Assembly (NCBI RefSeq): GCF_900090045.1
Contig: NW_021638308.1
Coordinates: forward strand, 1 to 27,403
Reading direction: 5' to 3'
DNA: 27,403 bases
Source of the DNA: Plasmodium malariae
Lineage: Eukaryota > Apicomplexa > Aconoidasida > Haemosporida > Plasmodiidae
Shown in pieces: positions 1-11,200 of this stretch. Each line of letters starts with the position of its first letter. Position 1 is the first letter of the stretch. Under the pieces are notes generated by a model, which worked only from the letters and a program-made list of their open reading frames with translations, was not told the origin of the DNA and did no database searches. The position numbers and the translations under genes were made by a program.

Positions 1-477
1 ACCCTAAACCCTGAACCCTAAACCCTAACCCTAAACCCTGAACCTGAACCCTGAACCCTGAACCCTAACCCTGAACCCTGAACCCTAAACCCTAAACCCT
101 GAACCCTAAACCCTAAACCCTGAACCCTAAACCCTAAACCCTAAACCTAAACCCTAACCCTGAACCCTGAACCCCTAAACCTAAACCCTGAACCCTGAAC
201 CCTGAACCCAAACCCTGAACCCTAAACCCTAAACCCTGAAAACCTAAACCCTAAACCCTGAACCCTGAACCCTAAACCCTGAACCCTAAACCCTAAACCT
301 AAAACCTAAACCCTGAACCCTAAACCCTAACCCTGAACCCTAAACCCTGAACCCTGAACCCTAAACCCTAAACCCTGAACCCTAAACCCTAAAACCTAAA
401 CCCTGAACCCTAAACCCTAAACCCTGAACCCTAAACCCTGAACCCTAAACCCTAAACCCTGAAACCCTAAACCCTAA
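1..477. repeat. Telomere repeat array, left chromosome end
   Basis: Continuous array of the 7-bp Plasmodium telomere unit read on the C-rich strand, mixing CCCTAAA and CCCTGAA forms (GGGTTTA and GGGTTCA on the other strand). Scattered slips are visible, such as AACCTAAA, AACCCCTAAA and GAAAACC. The C-rich strand reads 5' to 3' from base 1, which marks this as the left end of a chromosome. The array stops sharply at CCCTAACGCACAATTAG, after which the sequence is unique and A+T-rich. The two interspersed variants are typical of Plasmodium telomeres. No longer-period subtelomeric satellite follows. Confidence 0.98.
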
Positions 478-1304
478 CGCACAATTAGAAACCATAATAA
501 AATTATTAATAATTTTAACTTCATATTAAATTCTACATATTTAAAAATGCAAAGTGTGTAAACTATTCCGTCTATAACTCAAATAGAAAAGAAACCTTAC
601 CTTATTATATATTATTAACTTCCCATTTATGGCTTTTATATAATAAAATTAAATGTATATTTGAAAGTTCTTTACGATAAATATTCTTAATAACTCTTAC
701 CTCATAAAACATATATTATACAATAAATATTTTAGCTGTTTCTTAAATAAATAAAATATACAAATATATTAATGCAACAAATTCTCTTCATTTTCTTTCA
801 TTAAAAAAAAACAAGACACATTTACTGTTAAATTAAAAGGAATCTTATATTTTTCAATTACATTAACAAATAGTAATTTTCATCAAAGAAAAGATAAAAA
901 ATAGCACACAGAATTTTTATTATTTCATATATAAAGAAACAAAATACTCTAATAAAAGTGTATTAATTATACTGTTATGTTTTCATTTAAAAACATATGA
1001 ATATATTCTTCGTAGAAACCTATTTTAAATCAAAAATAGATGATATATATAGTGGTATATAATTAAGTTAATACAATAATTTAAAATACAAATTTAAACA
1101 AATTAAAACATTCAAATCCATAAAAAAACTAAGAACATATATTTTTATTCTTTGGAGTTAGAAAATGCACTAATATGTAATTGCTTGCATAAATTTTCAG
1201 CAATTAACTATATGTTTATTATACACATAACTAATGACATTGTAAATATTACATCATATTAAAATATATGTTACCTTAAAAAAATAAATTCCTTATTATT
1301 CATT
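478..1304. other. Non-coding spacer between telomere and first gene
   Basis: A+T-rich sequence with no open frame of note. It forms the 3' flank of the minus-strand fam-l gene and holds a 17-bp block at 1103-1119 that recurs downstream of the other two fam-l/fam-m loci. ATTCCTTATTATT at 1288-1300, just past the stop codon, also recurs after the fam-m gene at 19037-19049. No tandem satellite is seen. At about 830 bp this is a very short gap between telomere repeats and a gene. Confidence 0.8.
1103..1119 (-). other. Shared 3'-flank element of fam-l/fam-m loci, copy 1
   Basis: TTAAAACATTCAAATCC on the plus strand, 186 bp beyond the last base of the fam-l stop codon. It matches the copies at 18855-18871 and 23240-23256 in 16 of 17 positions and lies at nearly the same distance from its stop (186 versus 183 and 183 bp). 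It could be a 3' UTR or 3'-end-formation signal, or simply conserved flanking homology from duplication of the locus. The match and the spacing are seen; the role is inferred. Confidence 0.5.
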
Positions 1305-2245
1305 TCACTTTTTACTGAACTTAATTTTTTCATATTTTTTAGCTTTTTTATGGTAATAAAAAACGTACGATATAAGTGTAACACCTAATATTAAAAAAGG
1401 TATAACATATAATACAATATTAAATAATTCTCCTAATACTAGATTTTTAGATTGACCTGCACCAATCAATAACCACTTAAAATATTGCTTCAAATATGTC
1501 TCCCAGGGACTTAAAGTCGATTTCAATTCTGGTAAATCCCAAAATCCCTTTCCTCCATTTGCACATTCCCAAGATATATCTACTATGAGTAGACTAAATA
1601 ATAAAAAAAACAATAATAAAGGTGATCCTAATCGTAATGAGAATTTTTTACGCATTATTTTTTTGTAAGTCTTATCACTAATATTCTTGTTCCTTTTAAG
1701 AAAATCTACAAAATCCAGTTCTTTGAATATTTTTTTTTCAAGATGACTGTATTTTTTTGTCACAAATTTAGAATATTTATTGTTCATATCTTGTTTGTGT
1801 CCATCATAATTATTTAATGAACCTCTATATAATTCTTTTTTTTTTTCTGTGCACTCCTTTTCAGTATTAGATATATCCTTTTTTTTATCCATTCCATTAT
1901 TTGATATATCATCTCTTAACATTGCAACTTTTGAATCCTTATCCTTTTTATATTTTGCTAGTAATCGATATATTCTGTCGTCTAATTTTATGGCAAGCGT
2001 GTACTTTTTGCCTAGGTATTTGTTAAACGTAATCTAAAAATCCAAAATAAATAATAGTTATTTAATGAATAAATAATATATTGATGAAAACAGTATTCAT
2101 AAAAATATAAAATGAAAAATATAAATAACAAAAATATTCTTAAATAATTTTATCATACCACATGATTACTTAAATGGGGTATCCACGTTAAAAAGATAAG
2201 TACAACAATTTTAATAAATGAGAAAATCATAATGCTTTTTTTCAT
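1305..2245 (-). CDS. fam-l protein (exported, two membrane segments)
   Basis: Two-exon gene on the minus strand. Exon 1 runs 2245-2159 (29 codons) and encodes a hydrophobic leader, MKKSIMIFSFIKIVVLIFLT..., that looks like a signal peptide. The intron is 2158-2034 (125 nt, GTATGA...TTTTTAG, phase 0) and exon 2 is 2033-1305, ending in TGA. The protein is 271 residues. RLLAK at residues 52-56 is PEXEL-like but has Lys where E/Q/D is usual. A charged low-complexity stretch precedes a KKYSHLEKKIFKELDFVDFL core at about 122-141. Membrane segments lie near 164-182 and 235-256, with a basic tail after the second. The core is the signature of the P. malariae fam-l family; function is unknown, and export to the red cell with an RH5-like fold has been proposed for the family. 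One frame upstream of the ATG reads IKEQN, so the usual start may have drifted. The gene is intact and points toward the telomere. Confidence 0.9.
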
Positions 2246-3141
2246 GTTCTGTTCTTTAATTATTTTAAAATATTTAGTAAAAGATTCATAAAAAGTTATA
2301 CTATAACCTCTTAAAGGCAAAGGATATTATATTAGTTATTTAATTCTAATTTTTTTTTTTTTCTCTATCTACTTAATAAAATTTATATAATTGTAGAGTA
2401 TTTTATAACATCGATATACAAAAAAAATATTATAAAGGTATTATATAATTTTTAACTTTATAGTGTTTATTAAAAAAAAATAACTTTCATCTAAATTAAA
2501 TAATTTTAATTTATATAAAAATATTCAAAATATATATTTTAATTATTTAGCAAAGTAGTTTAACTAAATAATGTTTATTATTAATTTCATTCAGAATATA
2601 TTATGAAAAAAGAGTATTTCCATATTATAAGGAAATACGGAATTTATATACCATATAGATCGTATAGTATACATATAAAATACATTATTTCATACTCCAA
2701 ACTAATAAGTAATGTTATGAATATCTTGTCATTAAAAATTATAATTTTATTAACATGATATTTTGAAAAAAATTATTTGTAAAAAAATATTAATTATAAC
2801 AAAACAAAAACAGTAATAATAAATGAGGATAACTATATTTTACATAATATTTTGTAATATGTTAATATATCAGCATAATATATTTATTCTTAAAGGAAAT
2901 ACGATCTTTTATATTCTAGACCATGCTTAGAGAATCGAGTATATATGGAAATACCTAATTTCTAAAAAAATATATAATGTTAAATACGATCTAATTTTTC
3001 TGTTTTTTCGAAAATTTTTGAACGTTATAGATTTAATTAAAATAAATATATATCATTATTTCTAAGTGAAAACTATTTATATCTAACTACTTAATTATTT
3101 TTAATTAATTGTAAACATTTAGAAGGAATATTAATATAATC

Positions 3142-3163
3142 AAAAAAAAAAAAAAAAAAAAAA
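3142..3163. repeat. Poly(A) tract, 22 bp
   Basis: Uninterrupted run of 22 A residues, followed by GAAAGGAG. It is one of the longest homopolymers in the window. It is more likely low-complexity drift than a retroposon tail, because no adjacent coding sequence or target duplication was seen. Confidence 0.9.
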
Positions 3164-4859
3164 GAAAGGAGATTAAAGATATAATAAGCATTGATATAGC
3201 ACAAATAATTTGATTAATTTGGAAACATGTATGAAATAAATTTGAAAATAATATACAGAATAAAAATGATTTGTAACGAATCATTAAGAATAACAATATA
3301 ATTTACTAAAAAGTATGGTATAATAATTTTTCTATGTATGATATTCAATTAAATTTATTATTTTGTTTTTATTCATTTTAAAATACGCAATGCTTGTAAT
3401 GTATTTTAACAGTAAATCATAATAAATCTATATAAATATATAAAAAAATAACATTTTATTAAAAATACTTTTAATGGAAAAAACGTATATTACCCCAATT
3501 GTTTATTTTTTCAAGAGCTAAAATGGAGATGAGAATTATAAAAATATCATATTCATAAATATTTATTGTAATAATCTAATATATAATTTCAAATTATTCT
3601 TATTAAAAAGTCTTAGCCTGCAAGTTAATAATTTGAAAATTGAAATAGAGAAAAAATTTCCTAAATTTAAAACGCCATTTTTAAATTATAAAAATTAAAG
3701 TTATTATATATTTATTCCTTTAATGTATATATTATTATCGTAACAACACTTATTAATTCTTTTATTTAGTCTCTTTTAGGTTTTTCTCAAATTTTATTGT
3801 CCCATTTTTTTTAATTTCATTTAATGTTTCTTTATATAATATAATTTTACCGATTTTAAAAATATATAATAATCCACGTATATATATTATAAAATAATTT
3901 TCGAAAATTAAGGATACTAAATAATCATATCCTTCCAAGCAATTATTTAAAAATTGTATTTTTCTGTTCTAGAAATATTGGTGATTTTTAAACTTTTTTC
4001 TGGGTCTTCTTGGAAAATATATCTTTATTTTTCACAATTATTTATACCTTTCTTAAGTTAGAAAATAATGAAATAATAGTTTAATTTACTTGTAAAATTT
4101 TTATTTTTCTCCTTATTAAGTATATTTATCATGGATAAATTGTTCTGTTATATATATATTACTCAATAAAGTTAGCGTAATTTTCGTATTATGTATTTTA
4201 TATATTTAATAAATAATATAATTAATATTTAATGCATACAAATTAAATAAGTTAAATATATAATAACATGAAATTTAATTATATTATTTACATTCCTGTG
4301 CAAGATATATAATACAATATCTACAAAAAATATGATATAATTTAAATGTTCAATAATTACAGAATTTAATCCAAGGTTTATAAGGATTCATCATAATTCA
4401 CATACAGTAGCTTAAATTTTTTTTTTATACAAAATAAAAATATTTGAAATGTTTACTATTTTATAATTTTACATAATAATTATATGTTCTACTAGGTCTA
4501 ATAAAATTTCATACTAAAAATAATAAATATCCTCTTAACATACAACCTAAAAATATGAACGTTTATATATTAATTATATAAATAGATGTGTTATACAGAA
4601 AATATCTAAAATTTTTATTTATGTGCAAAATTTTAAAAATTAATGAAGAATTCATAAAAATTATATTATTAAGTGCATAATTGTACCATTCTTAAAATTT
4701 CTGATTATATTAAGTGAATCTATTCAATTATAATGAATCTCGATTATTATAAAATATTCACTAGAACAGTTATACATGCAAGCACAATCTTCTTCTTCTA
4801 CTACTACTTTTTAAGAATTTATCTTATAATTTCCAATGGTTATATTACCATTTAATTTA

Positions 4860-4997
4860 TTACTTTTCATATATTTTCTCTTTTATAGCTTCATAAGTTA
4901 TTCTAGCTAAAAGAGAGAATACCATTCCACCACCCCTGTAATCTATGAGGACAGGAAATTTTTGGAGTAATAGTGTTTTAATTATATATATATACAT
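4860..4997 (-). pseudogene. Possible gene relic, unknown family
   Basis: A 45-codon open frame on the minus strand (ATG 4997-4995, stop 4862-4860) ending in RGGGMVFSLLARITYEAIKEK plus IYEK. The part at 4863-4950 is clearly less A+T-rich than its surroundings (it includes CCACCACCCCTG on the plus strand), and its residue mix (G, A, R, T, E) is unlike the FIKNY-rich chance frames nearby. The first codons (MYIYIIKTLL) look like drift rather than coding sequence. I do not recognise the family. It may be the last exon of a decayed subtelomeric gene, a small intact gene with a missed upstream exon, or chance. Confidence 0.3.
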
Positions 4998-6119
4998 ATA
5001 ATTTATATTAATACTAGTTTATTTGGACTCCGTTAATGTCTTCAATAAGAAAAAATAATAATATTTTGAAATTTCTAGGTAAACCATTGGATAATATAAC
5101 GATAAATGATTCTTAAAATACAAAGATATATTCAGCCGATAGCATATATTACATGACATATTATAATGTAAAAAATAACTTTTATACATTAAATAATAAT
5201 AGTTTTTCTTTATATAAATTAATGTCCTGAAAATTTTTTTTTGAAATTTATTTAAAATAAATACAAAATAAGGCTTCAAGATAATTTTTTTAATGATATT
5301 ATTACAAAATTATAGATATATAAATTATTTTAAGTCGAATAGAACTATAAAAAATTTTTATATAAAGGTGTACATAAACCACTTTAACAAAGTAAACAAA
5401 AAATATTAAATTATAGCATAAATATTTTATGTAAATTTACATATTATGTAGAAGATATAGATATAATATATAAATTCCTTATTATTAATATTATTACCCA
5501 AATATTTATTTAGAACATCGATTATTTATTATGAGAAATCAATTCCTATTATTCTTATACAAGTGCAATTAAATAAATAATTTTGCATAACCTTATCATT
5601 ATGTTTAATGGAAAGATAAAATTATCATTATATTTTCTAAAAAGTGGTTATAATAAAGATATTCCACACATGAATGTAATTTTATTACATCAATAATGAT
5701 TTTTACTTTATTAGAGATAATTTGTCCAAAATATGTAAAATTATGTAACTCGTTATTTCAAATATCAGTGCTAAAACCATAGAATATGATGTTAAATAAA
5801 TTATATAAAGAAAGACAACGAGTAATAAAAATACCTTTAAATGATATTAATATATATATAACAATAATATCACATATTATACATTAAAATAATATGGATA
5901 AATGAAATTTATAACATTATACATGGAATTACTTAAAATGTTATGTTTCTCTTATGAGACATTGTGCCTCTATATATCTGCGTACAAGTGAAAGGATTAA
6001 ATAAATTTGTAACATATTCAAAATAAAATAGATTTATTTATTTCTATTTTTTTCATATATATTATTCTCTAAGACTTATATTATAATTAGAATGTATTGA
6101 TAACTATAAAATCTAGTAT

Positions 6120-6142
6120 AAATGTATGTTAACCATACATTT
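6120..6142. repeat. Short inverted repeat (9-bp arms)
   Basis: Arms AAATGTATG and CATACATTT flank a 5-nt loop, TTAAC. It would form a small hairpin in either strand. It lies in non-coding sequence with no flanking gene end, so a terminator role is not supported. Confidence 0.6.
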
Positions 6143-7600
6143 ATATATGTATGTTCCTAGATATAAGAATATATATAACAGTTGCTGTATTGAAAATTTA
6201 TATATAATAAATGAGAAAAAATTATCATATATTGTTTAAAGAAACATAAAAAAAAAAAGTATTAATTTTATCTATATTCTTAGATGCATTTTGCGATGTT
6301 TTATACATACAGCAATAAAGTTGTTGAATTATATGATAAAAGTTTAAATGTGCAATAAAGCTATTTCATTGTTAAATATTATTTCTTAAATTAATAAATA
6401 CTATATTCATAATAGTATCATGAAATATTCAATAATAAATTCGAATTGCAATTAATTTTGAATTTATTTAAATTAATTGTTTTATGTAAAATACAATACC
6501 ATAAAATTATTTTGATCTCAAAACAAAAAATAAAATAATTATATCAAAAAAGAAGAATTTCTTTTTCACATATTTATAAAATAGTAAAAAAAAAAAAAAA
6601 TAAATAAATATTTTTATATAGATGTTTCAAATAAAATTACACTCAATTTTATTCTTATTCTTACAAATATTTCAGAAAATAATATGGATTTTTTATTTTG
6701 CCATATATTCATTCACGATTATAAGTTCACTATATAATATTTTAATAATACATGTAATTAATATACTCAAATGAAATTATAAATATATAAAATTTCCTAA
6801 AACATCAGAAACTATTTTTATATATATTTCCCCATATATTCTTACTAAGCAATACGATTTAAAATGGATTAGGACGCAATATAAAGGATTAAAATTAAAA
6901 CAAACAATAGAAGGCACAAAAACCTTGTAAGAGATTAAATTAAGAATTAAAAATAAAAGCAATAATTACATTATATATTAGATTAATTATTCATAAATAT
7001 TATAACGTAATTGTTTATGTGAAATTATTATTTACAAATATATACTATCAATTAAAATTTTTTTTTTTTTAATTTCCTCACCATTATCTCTTACTTATAT
7101 ACATGTTTCAAAGGAAAAAATCTAATTAGAAATAAATACTTACATTATAATATAATATAATATCCTATATGGTTAGCAATACGGTTAGAAATTTCTGTAA
7201 TTTCATTTACAAATTCATGTCTCAAATAATATTATAAAACTATATATAGGATTTTTTATTTTGCATACTAAATAAATATTTATTAATACTTTTAAAAAGT
7301 TATTATTTTTATATAGTTATTAAATGTATAAATAGGACAAAAAATATATAACAAAGTTTTGATCTATTTATCCTAATATATATATACATATTATCAAAAA
7401 AAGAAAATATAACTATGAGGCTTCAAAATAGTTTGTATTCTATAATGTAATACATTATTCTATTTACATGGAATTATATTATTAATTTTTATTTCAAACT
7501 TATAATATATTTTTTTTTTTTTTTAACCATACATTATAATTAATTTTACCATACTTGTATCCTAATAATTTTTCATATTTTGTATAAGAAGCAAAATTTA

Positions 7601-7645
7601 TTTTAATTAATTAATATACCTAAATGTACATTTAATTAATTAAAA
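7601..7645. repeat. Inverted repeat (14-bp perfect arms)
   Basis: TTTTAATTAATTAA at 7601-7614 and its exact reverse complement at 7632-7645, separated by 17 nt. The arms are built of AATT units, so composition makes the match less surprising than its length suggests. No gene abuts it. Confidence 0.7.
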
Positions 7646-7783
7646 CTTAGTACATATGAGATCATTCTTATCTATAAGTAATAATAGGAAGATAACGAAG
7701 AATATATGTATACAATAAATTATACTATTTATAAATTATTCAATGGTAAAATATACACCATAAATATTTAATATTTAGGAAAT

Positions 7784-7785
<2 letters not shown>

Positions 7786-7821
<36 letters not shown>
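7786..7821. repeat. (AT)n microsatellite
   Basis: Uninterrupted AT dinucleotide run of about 36 bp. Such tracts are common in Plasmodium intergenic DNA and prone to length change, so its exact length in the assembly is uncertain. Confidence 0.95.
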
Positions 7822-7826
<5 letters not shown>

Positions 7827-8445
7827 ATATTAAGAATTATAAGTACATTTTTATCGTATATACTTTTTACAAAAAATATAACATATATTTATAATTTACA
7901 TATTATTAATTCTAATCTCTATAATATAGTAGTAAATGTAAATAATAATTCTAAAACTATAAATGTTTGTATCAAAAGTAACAAACGTATAATAATATAA
8001 AGAAATAAATATTAGTACTTTTAATTATATGGTTTATAAATTATTTATTTTCAAAAAAAATGTGGATTAAAAAGATTTATTTACAATAGTACTGATAATA
8101 ATATTCATATTTATAAGTTTGTATTAAGAAAAAAAATAAATAATAAAAAAAGAAACATTACTTATAATAATGCAAACTTTATACAACAACTTTTATATTA
8201 CTTCTTAATGTTACTCATATAACTTTATATTATTATTTATTTGTCTTCTTTGTAGGACCAATAAGAATTTTATATAAAAATATAAATATAACTATGATTT
8301 AAAATAAAATTACTATGAATATATTGCCTGTGATATATTTATTAAAGGTTAAGAAATATAATAAGCGTATAAAATAAATAATAATGTATTCAATTATTTT
8401 ATAGATCTCATATATATTTTTACATATTTGATAATTTTATATTCT

Positions 8446-8473
8446 CTTTTAATTAATATATATTAATTAAAAG
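8446..8473. repeat. Perfect 28-bp palindrome
   Basis: A 14-base half-site, CTTTTAATTAATAT, followed directly by its reverse complement, with no spacer. It ends about 90 bp before the start codon of the STP1 pseudogene. It may be a chance product of AATT-rich sequence or a relic of the promoter region. The C and G at the two ends make it somewhat less likely to be pure A/T drift. Confidence 0.75.
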
Positions 8474-8563
8474 TAATCACGTTGATAAATAAAAAGATAT
8501 TTATTTGTATTTTTACTACAGAATGTTGTATACAAAATCCTAGCGTAATAATAGAGTGTCACT

Positions 8564-11200
8564 ATGGAAAAATGCTTTTCCTCGGTATTATTCGTTAATT
8601 TTTAATATCAATAAATTTGTGCACATATTTTTATTAATTATAAAAAAAAATTATAACACAATAAGCGTAAAAATTAATTCTTATATAATTCTTAAAATTT
8701 TTTTTCAATTTAGCACATCAGTGTTAGAGGAACAAGTTTTTTCAGATTTGTTCGCGATCAATATTTTAAAAATATTACTAAAAATATAATTGAGAAAACT
8801 AGTTCATTAAATAATGAGAATAATGAAGAAGAATTTAGGAAAAAATGCCTAGATTTGGCTGATTATGTAATTCATAATTAGAAAGCACCCTCATATCGTA
8901 ATCAAGTAATTTGGGAAAGAGCAATAAAGTGTTGGACAGAATCTCACTATGAAAAGCTAAATAAATATGGAGGATTCCCTTTGATTTTAGAGGAAAAAGA
9001 TAAAATAATTTTATAATTAAAATATGAAGAAGTTGATTTTTGTGATAAAAGAAAGAAATATTTGGATGAAATACAACGATTGAAAGGGAAACTACCAAAT
9101 AATTCTGATAAGTATTCATGTAGATGTAATGAATATAATGAGTGGATTGAGCAAAGGAAAAACCATTTTGAGGAAAAGAAAAGCCTTTTTAGAACATGCT
9201 ACCAATAAACAGACCAAAAAAAAAAAAAAGACGTTCAGAAGTTATATGCGACTTAATGAATGATCAAACGTTCAAAAAACTTACTGACTGCCCCCCAGTA
9301 GATAAATTACAACCTCGTGAAGGTGAATCTAAAAATACACAAATAGTTTCACAAACACAAGATAAAGAAAAAAATGGGGAATCACCTATATCACATGATT
9401 CACCCGAACAAGCCTAACAAACTAAATCTACAGAGGGATCTGCCACTAATAAAGTGAATCAAGATACAAAACATAATCAACATGAAGAGAAAAATGAAGA
9501 ACCGGAATCTCCATCTCAATCTAACGTACAAACACAAGCTCACTTATCATCACTTGAATCTCCTTCTAATGAAGTTGAAGCTAATTCTGAAAATTCTTTA
9601 CAGTCTCAGACACTAACACTTCTCTCAAATTCCCAACCATCCACAGAAGTATCAGGTGAATCTGTATCTCTTGCTTCAGTTCCGCCAGACACAAAACCAG
9701 AAAATCCTTCCGAAAGTACACTATCTTCTCCAATATCAAAATTCTCTCCAAGTTCTTTAGCTTCAACTATGCCTTCTGTAACTTCACGCAACTGTAATAC
9801 ATCTTATTTTACTAATTTTGAATTAACAACAATATATGACATACATATTTAAAATGATATTACAGATCCAGTAGGAAATTCATCTAACAAATACATATCA
9901 TCTATTTTAATAAGCATCCTAATTATTATCGTATTTTCTCTTTTTATTAAAGTAGAATAAAACTTAAGTATTAAAAACATTATAATCATTAGTTTTCAGT
10001 AATAATATATTTCATGAATATGTATTTTTTATATGAAAGTACACATTAATGGGACAGTTAAAAAAAAAAAGGAAGATAAAAAGAAGACAAGAAAATTTTC
10101 TTAAAATACTAATACCTTCACATTCGGACAGAAAAAAAGAATTTTTAACTCATAATCATTTGGAACACCCGTGTTATGATGATGAAGAAATTACTAAAAA
10201 AATAAAAATACTTGAAGATAACATGATAAAAAATTTACATGAGTCTAAGCAAAAAAAGAAAAGGTCCAAAACTATTATAGAAGTACATATGGAAGTGCTT
10301 CAAGAACGGAAAAATTAAGAATGGAATTACAAAAAAGGAGAATTTTTAGAAATATGCTTAGAAGTGTTCACAAAAAAGTTATATGGACTTTATCCTAATT
10401 TAACAAATGATGAACTAATAACGGAAAATATTAAAAGTATCAGTGATATTGAAAAACAAAAAAATTTATGGAATAAATGGATAGAAAGACATAGAAATAT
10501 TTCTGAAAAATTGAATAAAGTGGACTGATATAATAACTTAATAAATGAATGGAAAAAGGAACTAGCTTCTATACATGAAATTAAAGATTTAAAAAAGAAA
10601 TCTTCTTATGAAAATCGCAAAATTTTATTTTTAGAAATAGAAAAAGATCTATGGAAACAATATTTATCAGAAAACCGTAATTTATAGAACAATATATGGA
10701 ACAAAAATGACTTAAGGTATTAACAGAGAAGTTGCCGAGTACATCAGAAGAATGTGTAAGTGAAGAAACCATAAATTATATATCATTAATAAATATAGAA
10801 AAATTGCAGCAGAAAGAAAATTATAAAGAATTATATAAATATATAAAAAAAAAAATTATTGACAAAGATGTGTATTCTTGTTCTTATGTCAATATTAGAA
10901 GAATATACAAAAGAGGTGAATTTTGATAATAGGGAATCATACTTGGATAGTTCAATAAATTAATGGAGGGCAGAAGTATATTCAGGTAACAAAAAAGAAA
11001 TTACAGAAAATACAATTGAATATATCAACAGTGATATAGAAAATAAAAGAAATAAGGAATTACATACTCATATAGGGAAGGACAGTTTAAGAAATGAGAT
11101 AGAAGATTGGATAGGAGAGGATGCCTTATATGCAAGTTCTATAGTTAATAATGGGACAGTCAAAAAATCCATTGATATAGCCGAAAAACACATTTCATAA
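8564..11200 (+). pseudogene. STP1 (SURFIN-like) pseudogene, full-length but broken
   Basis: The ordered remains of an STP1 gene are readable throughout. Exon 1 is 8564-8584 (MEKCFSS), then a 129-nt intron (GTATTA...AATTTAG). Exon 2 from 8714 encodes the N-terminal globular domain (FRFVRDQYFKNI..., EEFRKKCLDLADYVI, NEYNEWIEQRKNHFEEKK) to about 9205. Next come a Ser/Pro/Gln/Glu-rich linker (about 9230-9850) and one membrane segment (YISSILISILIIIVFSLFIK, about 9892-9951). After a likely intron, the long charged cytoplasmic region runs 10049-11197 (EFLTHNHLEHPCYDDEEI, LWNKWIERHRNISEKL, EIEDWIGED), with its stop at 11198-11200. Premature stops lie at 8879, 9014, 9206, 9415, 9850, 10316, 10526, 10708 and 10961. 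Frame breaks lie near 9200-9230, 10680-10690 and in the A11 run at 10845-10855. Several lesions are simple (TGA where the family has Trp). It cannot make an STP1 protein. STP1 is a variant family related to P. falciparum SURFINs, thought to reach the red-cell or parasite surface. The post-membrane acceptor is not fixed. Confidence 0.9.

Larger units (their letters stand above)
2246..8563. other. 6.3 kb non-coding, A+T-rich subtelomeric stretch
   Basis: No convincing gene is present. It holds an A22 run at 3142-3163, a possible minus-strand gene relic at 4860-4997, a short hairpin at 6120-6142, a 14-bp-arm inverted repeat at 7601-7645, an (AT)n microsatellite at 7786-7821, and a 28-bp palindrome at 8446-8473. 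Open frames of 60-90 codons here (for example minus 5019-5279, 3105-3296 and 6777-6962) are rich in F, I, L, Y, K and N and match no family I recognise. They are what extreme A+T content produces by chance. Confidence 0.7.

Noticed and set aside
478..1304. TARE or rep20-like subtelomeric satellite
   Set aside because: I looked for tandem units after the telomere array and found none; the sequence is unique and low-complexity.
3105..3296. 63-codon minus-strand frame with a strongly hydrophobic end
   Set aside because: The hydrophobic part is simply the poly(A) tract read as poly-Phe; there is no real membrane protein.
5019..5279. 86-codon minus-strand open frame
   Set aside because: It is dominated by F, I, Y, L, K and N, with no family motif and no splice structure. 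This is expected by chance in DNA this A+T-rich.
6777..6962. Minus-strand 61-codon frame and an overlapping hydrophilic plus-strand frame (KQYDLKWIRTQYKGLKLKQT)
   Set aside because: The two strands give competing frames, neither has a family match, and the plus frame lacks a start and ends quickly. The evidence is too thin to call a relic.
9581..9791. Two minus-strand frames of 61 codons
   Set aside because: They are shadows of the Ser/Pro/Gln-rich linker of the plus-strand STP1 pseudogene.
10049..10926. Separate small genes at 10049-10318 and 10732-10926
   Set aside because: Both are open pieces of one STP1 cytoplasmic region interrupted by stops and frame breaks; continuous family-like sequence lies between them.
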